Of a stretch of DNA of 64,000 nucleotides, positions 17,376 to 26,846 are shown piece after piece. The stretch is from Mesorhizobium sp. B2-3-12 (GTDB taxonomy: Bacteria; Pseudomonadota; Alphaproteobacteria; Rhizobiales; Rhizobiaceae), in the NCBI RefSeq assembly GCF_006442205.1, contig NZ_VFVR01000004.1, positions 124,001-188,000 of the forward strand, given 5' to 3'. The notes under the pieces are model-generated. The model ran no database searches, was not told the DNA's origin, and saw only the letters and a program-made list of their open reading frames with translations. How positions within the stretch are numbered: the first letter of the stretch is position 1; every line of letters begins with the position of its first letter. A program made the translations under genes and the position numbers.

Positions 17376-18734
17376 ATGGCCGCGATATCCGAGCTTGTGC
17401 ATACAGAGGGCGATTCCAACACCACGGCGGCGCGCGGCCGCTGGGATGCCGGCCAGGATGATCCCCGCATTCGCGGCCTGCTTGACCGCGATGCTGCCGC
17501 GTTCATGCACCAGAGCCTGTCCAGCCCTTGTCTTTCGACGATCGCCAAGGCTGAAGGCATCTGGATCGAGGACACCGCCGGCCGCCGCTTCATGGATTTC
17601 CATGGCAACAGCGTCCACCATCTCGGCTACGGCCACCCTAGACTGGTGGCGGCGATCAAGAAGCAGCTCGACGATCTCTGCTTCGCGCCGCGCCGCTTCA
17701 CCTGCGAACCGGCTGTCGAACTGGCGGAGAGACTGGTGGCACTCGCACCAGGCAGTCTCGGCAAGGTGCTGTTCACCACCGGCGGCTCCGACGCCATCGA
17801 GGTCGCGCTGAAGATCGCGCGCGCCGCCACCGGCCGCTTTAAGACTGTATCGTTCTGGGATGCCTTTCACGGCGCCGGTTTTGGCGCCGCTAGCGTCGGC
17901 GGCGAGGCGACGTTCCGCTCGCACATATCAGGCCCGATGATGACCGGCACCGAGCATGTCGCGCCCTGGGACGGCTATCGCTGCCCTTATGGCCACGATT
18001 CCCTTGAGGCATCGGGCCTCGCCTGCGCCAACATGATCGCCTATGTGCTCGGCCGCGAGCAGGATGTAGCGGCTGTTATCGCCGAGCCGATGCGCGCGAC
18101 GCCCAATCCGCCGCCGCCCGGTTTCTGGAAGCGGGTGCGCGAAGCTTGCAACCGGCACGGCACGCTGATGATCTTCGACGAGATTCCGACCGGCCTCGGC
18201 AAGACCGGTAAATTCTTCGCCCATGAGCATGACGGCGTGACACCAGACATCGTGGTCCTCGGCAAGTCGCTCGGCGGCGGCATCTTGCCGATCGCCGCCG
18301 TCATCGCACGCAGCGATCTCGACGTCACCGGCGGCTTCGCCATCGGCCACTACACCCACGAGAAGAACCCGGTGACGACGCGTGCCGCGCTGACCACCAT
18401 CGACATCATCCTGGAGGAGGGGCTCGTCGAGCGCTCGGCCGAGCTTGGCCGCCATATGCTGTGGCGGATGCAGGATCTGATGGCGCGCTCCGTCCATGTT
18501 GGCGATGTCAGGGGCAGGGGGCTGATGGTGGGCGTCGAGTTGGTCGAGGACCGCGCTTCGCGCGCGCCGGCGCGCGATCTTGCAGAACGCGTCTTCTACG
18601 CTTGCCTGGAACAGGGCCTGAGCTTCAAGATCAGCCAAGGCAATGTGCTGACGCTGTCACCGCCATTGGTCATCTCGAAGGCCGAACTCGATCGCGCCCT
18701 CGATATTGTCGAGACGGCGGTTCTGGCGGCCTGA
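17376..18734 (+). CDS. pbfA: PbfA-like (R)-1-hydroxy-2-aminoethylphosphonate ammonia-lyase
   Basis: A class III aminotransferase-fold PLP enzyme of 452 residues, with Asp268 (IFDEI) and the PLP lysine Lys297 (VLGKSLGGG). In AEP clusters a member of this family, PbfA, does not transaminate. It eliminates ammonia from (R)-1-hydroxy-AEP, giving phosphonoacetaldehyde, which feeds PhnY. The placement right after phnY and the overall sequence (MDFHGNSVHHLGYGHP; FWDAFHGAGFGA) support this. The start is the ATG preceded by GGAGAGGG; a TTG four codons earlier is possible. An ordinary omega-aminotransferase cannot be ruled out without comparison to characterised PbfA. Confidence 0.78.
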   Translation: MAAISELVHTEGDSNTTAARGRWDAGQDDPRIRGLLDRDAAAFMHQSLSSPCLSTIAKAEGIWIEDTAGRRFMDFHGNSVHHLGYGHPRLVAAIKKQLDDLCFAPRRFTCEPAVELAERLVALAPGSLGKVLFTTGGSDAIEVALKIARAATGRFKTVSFWDAFHGAGFGAASVGGEATFRSHISGPMMTGTEHVAPWDGYRCPYGHDSLEASGLACANMIAYVLGREQDVAAVIAEPMRATPNPPPPGFWKRVREACNRHGTLMIFDEIPTGLGKTGKFFAHEHDGVTPDIVVLGKSLGGGILPIAAVIARSDLDVTGGFAIGHYTHEKNPVTTRAALTTIDIILEEGLVERSAELGRHMLWRMQDLMARSVHVGDVRGRGLMVGVELVEDRASRAPARDLAERVFYACLEQGLSFKISQGNVLTLSPPLVISKAELDRALDIVETAVLAA

Positions 18735-18736
18735 CC

Positions 18737-19747
18737 ATGAAGGCCATCCGCACCGACCGGGAACTCGAATGCCCCGGCATTGACGCCGGCCTGCGAGCGA
18801 GAGGCGTCGACCTGGTGACGCTGCCGGATGGCATTCCCGAAGCCGATCTCATCAAGGCGGTGGCCGACGCCGATCTTCTGCTCATGTGCTATACGCCGAT
18901 CACCGCGCGAGTGATCGATGCGGCGCCGAAGCTGAAGGGCATCGTCAAATACGGCGTCGGCATCGACGCCATCGATATCCCCGCCGCGATCCGACGTGGC
19001 ATTCCTGTCGTCAACGTGCCCGAATATGCCGAGGAAACCGTTGCCGAAGGCGCCTTCGCGCTGATGATCGCGCTGGCCAAGCGGCTGCCGGCGATCACAC
19101 GGGCAATGGCGCGCGATGGCTGGATCTGGCCCGAGCAGGGCTGGCTGGGGCGTGATATTTCCGGCGCCACGCTCGGGCTCGTCGGCTGCGGCAAGATCGG
19201 CCGCAGCATGGCGCGGATGGCCGGCCAGGGATTTCGCGCCCGCGTGCTTGGCTTTGATCCCGGTGTCGATGCCTCGACGATGCACGCCGCCGGCATCGAG
19301 AAGGCGGACGATCTCCATGCCATGCTGGGCGCCTGCGATTTCGTCTCCATCCATTGCGTGCTGAACGACCAGACACGCGGCCTGATCGGCAAGCACGAAC
19401 TCGCCTGCCTCAAACCCTCGGCAATCATCGTCAATGTCTCGCGCGGCGCGCTGATCGATGAGGCGGCCCTCGTCGAGGCGATCGTTGCCGGGCGCATCGG
19501 CGGGGCCGGCCTCGATGTTTATTCGGTGGAGCCGCTGTCGAAGTCAGGCCATCCGATGAGCGCGCTGTTCGGTCGCGACAATGTGATCCTGTTTCCGCAT
19601 CTTACTTTCTTCACCCACGAGGCCATGCGCCGGCTGGAAGACGACACGCTCGCGCGGTGCTTCGAGATTCTCGACGGGCGGCCGGTGACCATTCGCTCAC
19701 ATGATCCGCGATTGCGGGCGCAGACGGCAGGCATTGCGTCCGGCTGA
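18737..19747 (+). CDS. D-isomer-specific 2-hydroxyacid dehydrogenase, role unknown
   Basis: A 336-residue NAD(P)-dependent dehydrogenase of the phosphoglycerate/formate dehydrogenase family. The nucleotide motif is GLVGCGKIG (about 147-155), and the catalytic set Arg236 (SRGAL), Glu265 (YSVEP) and His288 (FPHLT) is intact. The ATG lies two bases after the pbfA stop, so it belongs to the same operon. No established step of AEP or hydroxy-AEP breakdown needs such an enzyme. It might act on phosphonolactate-like or other 2-hydroxy compounds, on glyoxylate or hydroxypyruvate, or simply recycle pyruvate for PhnW. Family certain, substrate unknown. Confidence 0.85.
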   Translation: MKAIRTDRELECPGIDAGLRARGVDLVTLPDGIPEADLIKAVADADLLLMCYTPITARVIDAAPKLKGIVKYGVGIDAIDIPAAIRRGIPVVNVPEYAEETVAEGAFALMIALAKRLPAITRAMARDGWIWPEQGWLGRDISGATLGLVGCGKIGRSMARMAGQGFRARVLGFDPGVDASTMHAAGIEKADDLHAMLGACDFVSIHCVLNDQTRGLIGKHELACLKPSAIIVNVSRGALIDEAALVEAIVAGRIGGAGLDVYSVEPLSKSGHPMSALFGRDNVILFPHLTFFTHEAMRRLEDDTLARCFEILDGRPVTIRSHDPRLRAQTAGIASG

Positions 19748-19855
19748 TAACCGATATTTTTCAAGCTCATAGCCGGTCTCCGCCCGGGCCACGTTCCTAT
19801 CCACGACGTGGATGCGACAGTTCCATGACAAATATCAGAGGAAGTTTGGCTCTCA

Positions 19856-19883
19856 TAAAATAAATAGATTTTACTTATCGATC
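19856..19883. promoter_or_regulatory. AT-rich inverted repeat before the phosphonate transporter
   Basis: TAAAAT (19856-19861) and ATTTTA (19868-19873) form an exact inverted repeat in an AT-rich island about 130 bases before the solute-binding protein start. GATTTTAC at 19867-19874 and the nearby ATCGATCC resemble GATTTTAC (13035-13042) and ATCGTCC in the lysR-phnW promoter. The simplest reading is a shared operator for the LysR regulator. The rest of the 255-base gap shows nothing else clear. Confidence 0.45.
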
Positions 19884-20002
19884 CCCGATCCCCAGAGTTG
19901 TCACAACGAAGACATCCAACCGGCTCAACGTCCATAAGAGACCCAAGGCCGGTTGGTCCTAGTGCATCGCAGAATGTGCCTTCAATCAAAGGGGAACTCG
20001 TC

Positions 20003-21031
20003 ATGAAATCACGAAACGCAACCATGGTCGCGGCCTTCACCGCATTGCTCGCATCGGCGGCTCTCGTCGGCCCGGCGCTCGCCGATGGCGTCGTCACCGT
20101 CTACTCCGCCGACGGCCTGCATGACGGCAATGGCAGCTGGTACGAGACCGAATTCGCCGCCTTCACCAAGGCCACCGGCATCACCGTCCAATACATCGAG
20201 GCAGGCTCGGGTGGCGTCGTCGAGCGCGTCGCCAAGGAGAAGTCGAACCCGCAGGCCGACGTGCTGGTGACCTTGCCGCCCTTCATCCAGCGCGCCGCCG
20301 CGGATGGCCTGCTGCAGGACTACAAGCCCGAAGCCGCGTCCCAGATCGACGGCGGCACCGACAAGTACCGGCCGCTGGTCAACAACTACATGAACTTCAT
20401 CTACAACAGCGCCGTGCTGTCGGAAGCGCCGAAGAGCTACAACGACCTGCTCGATCCGAAGTTCAAGGGCAAGATCCAGTATTCGACCCCCGGCCAGGCC
20501 GGCGACGGCACTGCCGTCATGCTGCAGATCATCCATGCCTTCGGCGGCGAGGACGCCGGCTTCGAATTCATGAAGAAGCTGCAGGACAATAATGTCGGCC
20601 CGTCCGCCTCGACCGGCAAGCTGACCGCGCTGGTCAACAAGGGCGAACTGCACGTCGCCAATGGCGACCTGCAGATGAACATGTCGCAGATGGCCGACAA
20701 TCCCAACATCAAGGTGTTCTGGCCTGCCGGTCCCGACGGCGTGCGCTCCACCTTCGCGCTGCCCTACGAAATCGGACTGGTCACCGGTGCGCCGAATGGC
20801 GACAACGGCAAGAAGCTGATCGACTTCCTGCTGTCCAAGGAAGCCCAGTCGACCGTAAGCTCGATTGCCATCGGCATGCCCGCCCGCAAGGACGTGGCGC
20901 CGTCCGATGCCAACTTCGCCAAGCTGCAGGAGGCGATGAAGGGCCTGACCATCTGGTCGCCGAACTGGGACGAGGCGCTGAAGAAGCTCCCCGACTACGT
21001 CAAGAAGTGGAACGAAGCGACCGGAAGCTGA
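20003..21031 (+). CDS. 2-Aminoethylphosphonate-type ABC transporter substrate-binding protein
   Basis: A periplasmic binding protein of 342 residues with a clear Sec signal peptide ([23 protein letters not shown] is the lead portion in pieces: charged start, hydrophobic core, cut after ALA near residue 27). The mature part is of the iron/spermidine-like extracellular family 1 to which PhnS and AepX AEP-binding proteins belong. The start has GGGGA (19991-19995) upstream. It is the first gene of a four-gene importer directly after the AEP enzymes, which supports AEP as ligand. Ferric iron and polyamine binders share the fold and are the alternatives. Confidence 0.8.
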   Translation: MKSRNATMVAAFTALLASAALVGPALADGVVTVYSADGLHDGNGSWYETEFAAFTKATGITVQYIEAGSGGVVERVAKEKSNPQADVLVTLPPFIQRAAADGLLQDYKPEAASQIDGGTDKYRPLVNNYMNFIYNSAVLSEAPKSYNDLLDPKFKGKIQYSTPGQAGDGTAVMLQIIHAFGGEDAGFEFMKKLQDNNVGPSASTGKLTALVNKGELHVANGDLQMNMSQMADNPNIKVFWPAGPDGVRSTFALPYEIGLVTGAPNGDNGKKLIDFLLSKEAQSTVSSIAIGMPARKDVAPSDANFAKLQEAMKGLTIWSPNWDEALKKLPDYVKKWNEATGS

Positions 21032-21063
21032 CACCCGAGGGCAGAAATCCGGAGGACCAAGCC

Positions 21064-22209
21064 ATGTCGGCCGTCGCTTTCACAGGTCCCAGTGTCATGG
21101 ATATCGACGCCGCGAAAATTCGCGGCGCCGGCTCCAACGTCCACTTCGACAAGGTCAGCGTCGCCTATGGCGCCCATGTCGTCCTGCATCCGCTGACCCT
21201 CGACATCGCGCCGGGCGAAATCCTGGCGATGATCGGCCCGTCCGGTTCAGGCAAGACCACGGCACTACGCGCCGTGGCCGGCTTCGTGCGGCCGGCAAGC
21301 GGCCGCATCCGCATCGGCGCGACCGACGTCACCGACCTGCCGCCCTATGAGCGCGGCCTCGGCATGGTGGTGCAGAACTACGCGCTGTTCCCGCATATGC
21401 GCGTCGAGGACAACGTCGCCTTTGGCCTGCGGGCACAAGGCGCCAACAAGGCGTTGATCAGCGAACGGGTGAAGGATGCGCTCGCCACCGTCGGCATGGC
21501 GACATTTGCCCGGCGTTATCCGCGCGAACTTTCGGGCGGCCAGCAGCAGCGCGTCGCAATTGCCCGCGCCCTGGCCGTGCGGCCGCGCGTGCTCCTGCTC
21601 GACGAGCCGCTGTCGGCGCTCGACGCGCAGATCCGCCGCAACATGGTGGAGGAGATCGCCCGGCTGCACCGCAGCCTGCCCGGCCTGACCATCCTCTATG
21701 TCACCCATGACCAGACCGAGGCGCTGACGCTTGCCGACAAGATCGCCATCATGCGTGACGGCAGGGTCTGTTCGCATGGGCCGACGACCGAACTCTATCG
21801 CCGCCCGCCAAACCGCTTCACAGCCGAGTTCCTCGGCCGCGCCAACCTGCTGCCGGTGACGGTTGCCGAAGCTGCCGGCCCGAAGGGCTTTGCCACGGCA
21901 AGGCATGGTGATGCCGTGCTCACCGGGGCCGGCCGCGACGAGAAGGCCGGCGACAAGAGCCTGCTCTGCATCAGGCCGCAGCATCTGAGCCTGACGGCAG
22001 ACAGCGAGCACACCAATCGCATTGTCGGCACGCTGAGCGAAGTGCACTGGCAGGGCGAACTTACCCATCTGGTTCTCGATGTCGACGGCACGCCGGTGCG
22101 TGTCTCGGCGACGAAACTGCCTGTCGCCTTGCCCGAACCCGGCGCAAAGGTGCCGCTGTTCTTTGCGCCGGCCGATACGTCGCTTCTTCCGGAAGACGCC
22201 AGTGTCTGA
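21064..22209 (+). CDS. phnT: PhnT-like ABC transporter ATP-binding protein
   Basis: A 381-residue ATPase with Walker [10 protein letters not shown] (58-66), signature LSGGQQQRV, Walker [13 protein letters not shown], the switch histidine in YVTHDQTEA, and a C-terminal TOBE-like regulatory domain. It powers import with the two permeases downstream. It starts 32 bases after the binding-protein gene and overlaps the first permease gene by eight bases. The architecture matches the PhnT/PotA/FbpC group; the phosphonate assignment rests on the operon. Confidence 0.83.
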   Translation: MSAVAFTGPSVMDIDAAKIRGAGSNVHFDKVSVAYGAHVVLHPLTLDIAPGEILAMIGPSGSGKTTALRAVAGFVRPASGRIRIGATDVTDLPPYERGLGMVVQNYALFPHMRVEDNVAFGLRAQGANKALISERVKDALATVGMATFARRYPRELSGGQQQRVAIARALAVRPRVLLLDEPLSALDAQIRRNMVEEIARLHRSLPGLTILYVTHDQTEALTLADKIAIMRDGRVCSHGPTTELYRRPPNRFTAEFLGRANLLPVTVAEAAGPKGFATARHGDAVLTGAGRDEKAGDKSLLCIRPQHLSLTADSEHTNRIVGTLSEVHWQGELTHLVLDVDGTPVRVSATKLPVALPEPGAKVPLFFAPADTSLLPEDASV

Positions 22210-23062
22210 AGCGCTCGCCATTGCTGCGCCGACGGCGAGGAAGCGAGAGCCGGGCCGACTATGGATCGTGCCACCGGCGGCGCTGCTGGCGCTGCTGTTC
22301 TTTTACCCGCTGGCGCTGATTATACGTCAGGCCTTCCTCGACGACAGCGGTGTCGCCAATGTCGCGGAGATCATCCGCGTCCTGCATTCGCGCTTCTTCG
22401 TCAACGCGCTGATCAATACGGTGACGATCTCGGTCACCGCGACCGCCGGTTGCCTGATCGTCGGCCTCGTGCTGGCGCTGATCCTGGCCTTCGTGCCGTT
22501 CCCCGGTAGCGGCTTCATCGCCCGGCTGATCGACACCTTCATCGCCCTGCCGACCTTCCTGGTGACCTTGGCCTTCACTTTTCTCTACGGCTCCGCCGGC
22601 ATGCTCAACTCCGGGCTGATGGAGGCCTTCTCGCTGCCGCTGCCGCCCGTCGATTTCCTCTATTCGACCTGGGGCGTCGTGCTGGCGGAAGTCACGGTGT
22701 ACACGCCCTTCATCCTGCGGCCGCTGCTCGCCGCCTTCTCATTGGTCGATCGCGGTCAGATAGAAGCGGCAAGCGTGCTTGGCGCCAGGCCGTTCCGCAT
22801 CGTGCGCCAGATCATCCTGCCGGCGGCAATTCCCGCGCTCATCGCCGGAGGCAGCCTCTGCCTGCTGCTCACTGTCAACGAATTCGGCATCGTGCTGTTC
22901 ATCGGCGCCAAGGGCGTGATCACGCTGCCGTTGCTGATCTATGGCAAGGCAATCCAGGAATCGGCCTACCAGGTCGCCTGCATCATCGCCGTGGTCAACA
23001 TCGCGCTGTCGCTCGGCCTGTTCGGCCTCTACCGTTTCGCCGCCGGCCGGTTGGGAGTCTAG
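22202..23062 (+). CDS. phnU: AEP-type ABC transporter permease 1
   Basis: An inner-membrane permease of about 286 residues with several hydrophobic segments (the first near VPPAALLALLFFYPLALI) and the EAA-like loop around EAASVLGARPFRIVRQIILP that docks the ATPase. The start is a GTG inside the end of the ATPase gene, giving an eight-base overlap and probable coupling; a longer upstream frame only shadows the ATPase. It pairs with the next permease. PhnU is used by analogy with Salmonella PhnSTUV. Confidence 0.78.
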   Translation: MSEALAIAAPTARKREPGRLWIVPPAALLALLFFYPLALIIRQAFLDDSGVANVAEIIRVLHSRFFVNALINTVTISVTATAGCLIVGLVLALILAFVPFPGSGFIARLIDTFIALPTFLVTLAFTFLYGSAGMLNSGLMEAFSLPLPPVDFLYSTWGVVLAEVTVYTPFILRPLLAAFSLVDRGQIEAASVLGARPFRIVRQIILPAAIPALIAGGSLCLLLTVNEFGIVLFIGAKGVITLPLLIYGKAIQESAYQVACIIAVVNIALSLGLFGLYRFAAGRLGV

Positions 23063-23064
23063 CC

Positions 23065-23862
23065 ATGCTGGTCTGGTCGCGCTCCGGCCGCTTGGTGATC
23101 TGGGTGATCTTCGCGCTGATCTTCGGCGTGCTGTTCCTGGCGCCGCTGGCTGTCATCCTCTTGTCCAGCCTCGCCGACCAATGGAACGGCGTGCTGCCAA
23201 ATGGCTTGACCACGGAGCACTACGCCGATGTCGCCAAGGGCGCGGCCTGGAACGCGGTCAAGGCGAGCCTCGTCACCGGCTTCGCGGCAAGCGCATTGGC
23301 GCTGGTCAGCGGCACCTGGGCGGCCTTGTCGCTTCGTCTTCAAGGGCCTGCTTTGAAGCGGCTGCTCGGCCTTTTGTTCTTCATCCCGAGCGCGGTGCCT
23401 TCGGTGTCCGTCGGCCTCGGCCTGTTGGTGGCCTTCAGCCACCCGCCGCTGCTGCTCAACGGCACGATCGCCATCGTCATGATCGCGCATTTCGTGCTGA
23501 TCTCGGCTTTCACCTTCGGCAATGTCTCGGCCGGGCTGGCGCGGCTGTCGCCCGATTTCGAGCAGGTCGCGTCGAGCCTCGGCGCGCGGCCGGCCTACCG
23601 GCTCCGGCATGTCACGCTGCCCTTGCTCGCGCCCTATCTGGTCGCCGCCTTCGGGCTGAGTTTCGCGCTCTCCATGGGTGAGCTTGGCGCCACCGTCATG
23701 GTTTATCCGCCGGGCTGGGTGACGCTGCCGGTGTCGATCTTCTCGCTCACCGATCGCGGCGACATCTTTGCCGGTGCCGCACTCACCATGATCCTGGTGG
23801 CGGCAACGCTGGTCCTGCTGCTTGGGCTCGAGCGCATCACCAAGCGCGCCACCGGTTCGTAG
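23065..23862 (+). CDS. phnV: AEP-type ABC transporter permease 2
   Basis: A 265-residue permease with about six membrane helices and an EAA loop (QVASSLGARPAYRLRHVTLP) that closely parallels the one in the preceding permease. It begins two bases after that gene. Two separate permeases suit the PhnU/PhnV layout rather than the fused PhnU2 form. Its stop lies ten bases from the stop of the convergent MaoC gene, closing the phosphonate island. Confidence 0.78.
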   Translation: MLVWSRSGRLVIWVIFALIFGVLFLAPLAVILLSSLADQWNGVLPNGLTTEHYADVAKGAAWNAVKASLVTGFAASALALVSGTWAALSLRLQGPALKRLLGLLFFIPSAVPSVSVGLGLLVAFSHPPLLLNGTIAIVMIAHFVLISAFTFGNVSAGLARLSPDFEQVASSLGARPAYRLRHVTLPLLAPYLVAAFGLSFALSMGELGATVMVYPPGWVTLPVSIFSLTDRGDIFAGAALTMILVAATLVLLLGLERITKRATGS

Positions 23863-23872
23863 GCATTGAAGC

Positions 23873-24325
23873 TCAGCTCTGCGCCGGCTTGCGTTCGACG
23901 ATGTAGATGTGGTCGGTAGCCAGCACCACTTCGCCGCGCTGGTTGATCACCTCGCAACGCTCGATCACGCGTCCTGAAGCCGGCCGCTTCGGATCGTCTT
24001 CCTTGGCCGCGATGGTGGTGCGCGTGCGGATCGTGTCGCCGATGAACACCGGCTTGATGAAGCGCAGCCGGTCATAGCCATAGGAGAAGGCAACGGGATT
24101 GATGACCGTCGCCGTCAGCCCGATGCCGACCGAGAACACCAGCGTGCCATGCGCGATGCGCTGGCCGAACGGCGTCGTCTTCATGAACTCTGCGTCCATA
24201 TGATGCGGGAAGAAATCGCCGGTATGTCCGGCATGGACGACGAAGTCGGTCTCGGTGATGGTGCGGCCGCTGGTGAGGCGTGACGAGCCGATCTCGTAGT
24301 CTTCGAAATAATGGATCTGTTCCAT
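23873..24325 (-). CDS. MaoC-like hot-dog fold (de)hydratase, copy 1
   Basis: A 150-residue single hot-dog domain protein. The hydratase motif is intact: Asp37 and His42 in TGDFFPHH match the catalytic Asp/His of R-specific enoyl-CoA hydratases, followed by GQRIAHGTL. It shares the block [18 protein letters not shown] with a second MaoC protein at 40045-40596, so the two are probably paralogues serving one pathway. It is the last gene of the operon that starts at 31174, and its ATG overlaps the upstream dehydrogenase stop (ATGA). Substrate would be an acyl-CoA or similar thioester. A longer upstream frame was discarded. Confidence 0.8.
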   Translation of the reverse strand: MEQIHYFEDYEIGSSRLTSGRTITETDFVVHAGHTGDFFPHHMDAEFMKTTPFGQRIAHGTLVFSVGIGLTATVINPVAFSYGYDRLRFIKPVFIGDTIRTRTTIAAKEDDPKRPASGRVIERCEVINQRGEVVLATDHIYIVERKPAQS

Positions 24326-25401
24326 CAGGGCCTTTCCGCGATCGGCGTCGCTGGCGCCGCGCTCGAACGATAGGCCGCTTCCACCAGCGCCATTGTGCTC
24401 CAGGCGTCCTCGACCGAGCTGATCAACACATCGTCTTCGCCTGATGCAAAGCGCTGGACATTGGCCATGCGGCCGACAAAGGCGTCGGGAAACCATTCGC
24501 CGGCCAAAGGCACTGCGATCCAATCGCTCCCGCCTTTCGGGTAGATTTCCAGAATGTCCGGCTCGCCTCGGGGATAGTCGAGGTTGAGACCGAGCTTGAG
24601 ATAGGCCGCACCCTCTGTGCCGCTGATGCGGAACTCGCAGGCCTGGTGCCGGCGCCCGAACTTGTGGTCGTGGTTGATCGACAGCGCGCAGCGCACCGTG
24701 TCGCCATAGTCGAGAATGGCGCTGGTGCGCGTCTGCGCCACTTTGTGATTGGGATGGCCAAGCGTCTTGGCGTGAACACCCTTGGGGTCGCCGAGCAACT
24801 GCCGGATCAGGTCGAGATAGTGGATCGAATGCATGGCGATCTCGACGCGCGGCGCCTTGAGCAGGAATTCCCACAATTGCCACGGCGTCGCCAGCGCCAG
24901 CCAGGCGTCGAAGTCGACGACCTCGCCGAGCCAAGCCTTGGCGACGGCGTCCTTCAGCGCCAGCATCATCGGCGCGAAACGGAGCTGGAAATTCACGGCC
25001 GCCTTGAGCTTCTTGGCGCGGCAGATTTCGAGGATTTCGGTTGCTTCGCCGAGATAGTTGCCCATTGGCTTCTGGATCAGGGCGACCGCATCGTCGGGCA
25101 GAGCCTTCAGGATATCGGCGTGCCGCCCCGGTGGCGTTGCCAGATCGAAGATCGCGTCCTCAACTCCAGCGGCTTCTTCCATCGAGCGGAACGCCGTCAC
25201 GTCCCATTTATCGGCCAGGGCCTGCGCCTTGGCCTGGTCCGGATCGTAGAGACCGGCGATCGGAAACCCCGCTTTTCGGTAGGCCGGGAAATGCGCGTCG
25301 CCGACAATCGACCCTGCACCGAAAGTGACGATCGGTCGGGGTTGTGAGGGTTTGGCCCAGGCCTGGACGAGTGAGGCAGGGTCGAAACCGCCTTCAGTCA
25401 T
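24325..25401 (-). CDS. Gfo/Idh/MocA family oxidoreductase
   Basis: A 358-residue NAD(P)-dependent oxidoreductase with an N-terminal Rossmann fold ([15 protein letters not shown]) and the family lysine in LIQKPMG, in the place of the EKP motif. Members oxidise sugars, inositols and sugar acids. I start at the ATG coding MTEGGFDPA, which overlaps the end of the mutarotase gene by eight bases; an ATG 12 codons earlier is less likely. In this operon it probably oxidises the imported sugar or an intermediate. The substrate cannot be read from sequence. Confidence 0.83.
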   Translation of the reverse strand: MTEGGFDPASLVQAWAKPSQPRPIVTFGAGSIVGDAHFPAYRKAGFPIAGLYDPDQAKAQALADKWDVTAFRSMEEAAGVEDAIFDLATPPGRHADILKALPDDAVALIQKPMGNYLGEATEILEICRAKKLKAAVNFQLRFAPMMLALKDAVAKAWLGEVVDFDAWLALATPWQLWEFLLKAPRVEIAMHSIHYLDLIRQLLGDPKGVHAKTLGHPNHKVAQTRTSAILDYGDTVRCALSINHDHKFGRRHQACEFRISGTEGAAYLKLGLNLDYPRGEPDILEIYPKGGSDWIAVPLAGEWFPDAFVGRMANVQRFASGEDDVLISSVEDAWSTMALVEAAYRSSAAPATPIAERP

Positions 25402-25723
25402 GGTGGAAGACCTCGTCCATCGAAGCCCACCATTCACCCTCTTTGCGGGTCGCCAGCGGCTCCTGGCAAGGTATGCAGACGGCCCACCATTCCTGCGTCC
25501 TCGGATCGGCCGCCATCTTGGCCATGTCGGCCACGTAGTCGGCGCCGTGGTATTCGAAGGTGCTGAACAGCAGGTTCTCCGGCCGCTTCAGGTAAATGGA
25601 ATAGTTCTTGATGTTGCAGGCCGAAATCATAGTCAGCACGTCGGGCCAGACGGCGGCATGCAGGCGAACATATTCCTCGACCTTCTCCGGCTTCAGCCCG
25701 AGTACAAATCCCATCCGCTGCAT
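25394..25723 (-). CDS. L-rhamnose mutarotase family protein (RhaM-like)
   Basis: A 109-residue ferredoxin-like alpha/beta protein of the L-rhamnose mutarotase (RhaM/RhaU, formerly DUF718) family. Marks are the N-terminal MQRMGFVLGLKPEKVEEY, the HAAVWPDV segment with the catalytic-type histidine, and the C-terminal WWAVCIPCQEP pattern. It interconverts the anomers of a sugar, usually L-rhamnose or L-fucose, so the operon probably handles a 6-deoxy-hexose or another aldose that cycles between anomers. It lies nine bases after the enolase-superfamily gene. Confidence 0.88.
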   Translation of the reverse strand: MQRMGFVLGLKPEKVEEYVRLHAAVWPDVLTMISACNIKNYSIYLKRPENLLFSTFEYHGADYVADMAKMAADPRTQEWWAVCIPCQEPLATRKEGEWWASMDEVFHHD

Positions 25724-25732
25724 ATCAGCTCC

Positions 25733-26845
25733 TTATGTCGTGATCGCCGTGGTGAATTCGGCGATGCTCATGGCCTTGACCGCGTCCCAGTCCCAATCGA
25801 TGCCGATACCGGGCTCGTCGGGCGCCAGCGCATGCCCATCCTCGATGCGCATGCGCTTGCCGGTCAACTGGTCGAGTTGAGGAATGTACTCGACATATCT
25901 GCCGTTCTGAACAGCGCAGGTCAGGCTGACATGCAATTCCATCAGGAAATGCGGGCAGACCGGAATGTCGAAGGCCTCCGCCGCATGGGCGATCTTGAGC
26001 CAGGGCGTGATGCCCCCGATGCGGCCGACATCGACCTGTACGATCGAGCAGGCGCCTTTCTGCATGTATTCGCGGAAGTGGCGCATGGAATAGAGCGATT
26101 CGCCGATGGCGATCGGCGTCGGCGTTGAGTTGGACAGCCTGATGTGTCCGTCTATGTCGTCGGCGGGCAGCGGCTCCTCGATCCAGGCGAGATCGAGTTC
26201 GCGCAACCTCGCAGCGCGCCGGATCGCCTCGTCGACGGAAAAACCCTGGTTGGCGTCGGTCATGATCTCGTAGCCGTCGCCGACCGCCTTGCGCACTGCC
26301 GCGAGCCGCGCGAGATCCTCCGATCCATGCGGCCTGCCGATCTTTACCTTCGAGCCGCGAAACCCCTTGGCCTTGGCGGCCAATGCATCATCGACCAGTG
26401 CCTGGGTCTCGATGTGCAGCCAGCCGCCTTCGGTCGTGTAGAGCGGGCAGCGGTCCTTGGCGCCGCCGGCGAGCTTCCACAGCGGCAGGTTCTGCTTCTT
26501 CGCCCTGAGATCCCACAGTGCCGTGTCGATCGCCGCGATGGCGATGGCCGTGATGGCGCCGATCGTGGTCGCATGGGTGGCGAATTCGAGATCGTGCCAG
26601 ATCGCCTCGATCATGTCAGGGTCGCGGCCGACGAGACGTGGCGCGAGATGGTCGGAGAGCAGCCGCATCACCGACGAGCCGCCGGTGCCGATCGTGTAGC
26701 TGTAACCCGTGCCGACCGCGCCATCGGAATCCGTGATGGTGACGATCGGCGTTTCCTGGCTGACGAAACTCTGGATGGCGTCGGTGCGCTTGACCTTGGG
26801 TACGAGGTCGACCATCCGCAGTTCTATCTTTTCGATCCTGGCCAT
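25733..26845 (-). CDS. Enolase-superfamily sugar acid dehydratase (MR subgroup)
   Basis: A 370-residue mandelate racemase/muconate lactonizing enzyme family protein. It has the mandelate-racemase subgroup set: Lys166 and Lys168 (SKVKIG), metal ligands Asp197 (TDANQ), Glu223 (WIEEP) and Glu249 (IGES), and the His299/Asp272 dyad (CPHF). Such enzymes mostly dehydrate aldonic acids to 2-keto-3-deoxy acids. The start is the ATG with GGAG upstream; an earlier ATG overlaps the ATPase gene. With a mutarotase and a dehydrogenase it fits a non-phosphorylating sugar oxidation route. The exact acid (rhamnonate, fuconate or other) is open. Confidence 0.86.
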   Translation of the reverse strand: MARIEKIELRMVDLVPKVKRTDAIQSFVSQETPIVTITDSDGAVGTGYSYTIGTGGSSVMRLLSDHLAPRLVGRDPDMIEAIWHDLEFATHATTIGAITAIAIAAIDTALWDLRAKKQNLPLWKLAGGAKDRCPLYTTEGGWLHIETQALVDDALAAKAKGFRGSKVKIGRPHGSEDLARLAAVRKAVGDGYEIMTDANQGFSVDEAIRRAARLRELDLAWIEEPLPADDIDGHIRLSNSTPTPIAIGESLYSMRHFREYMQKGACSIVQVDVGRIGGITPWLKIAHAAEAFDIPVCPHFLMELHVSLTCAVQNGRYVEYIPQLDQLTGKRMRIEDGHALAPDEPGIGIDWDWDAVKAMSIAEFTTAITT

Positions 26846-26846
26846 T

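Noticed and set aside
11976..23862. A phosphonatase (PhnX) or C-P lyase alternative for AEP
   Set aside because: No such gene is seen; phnY and phnA with all their catalytic residues explain C-P bond cleavage.
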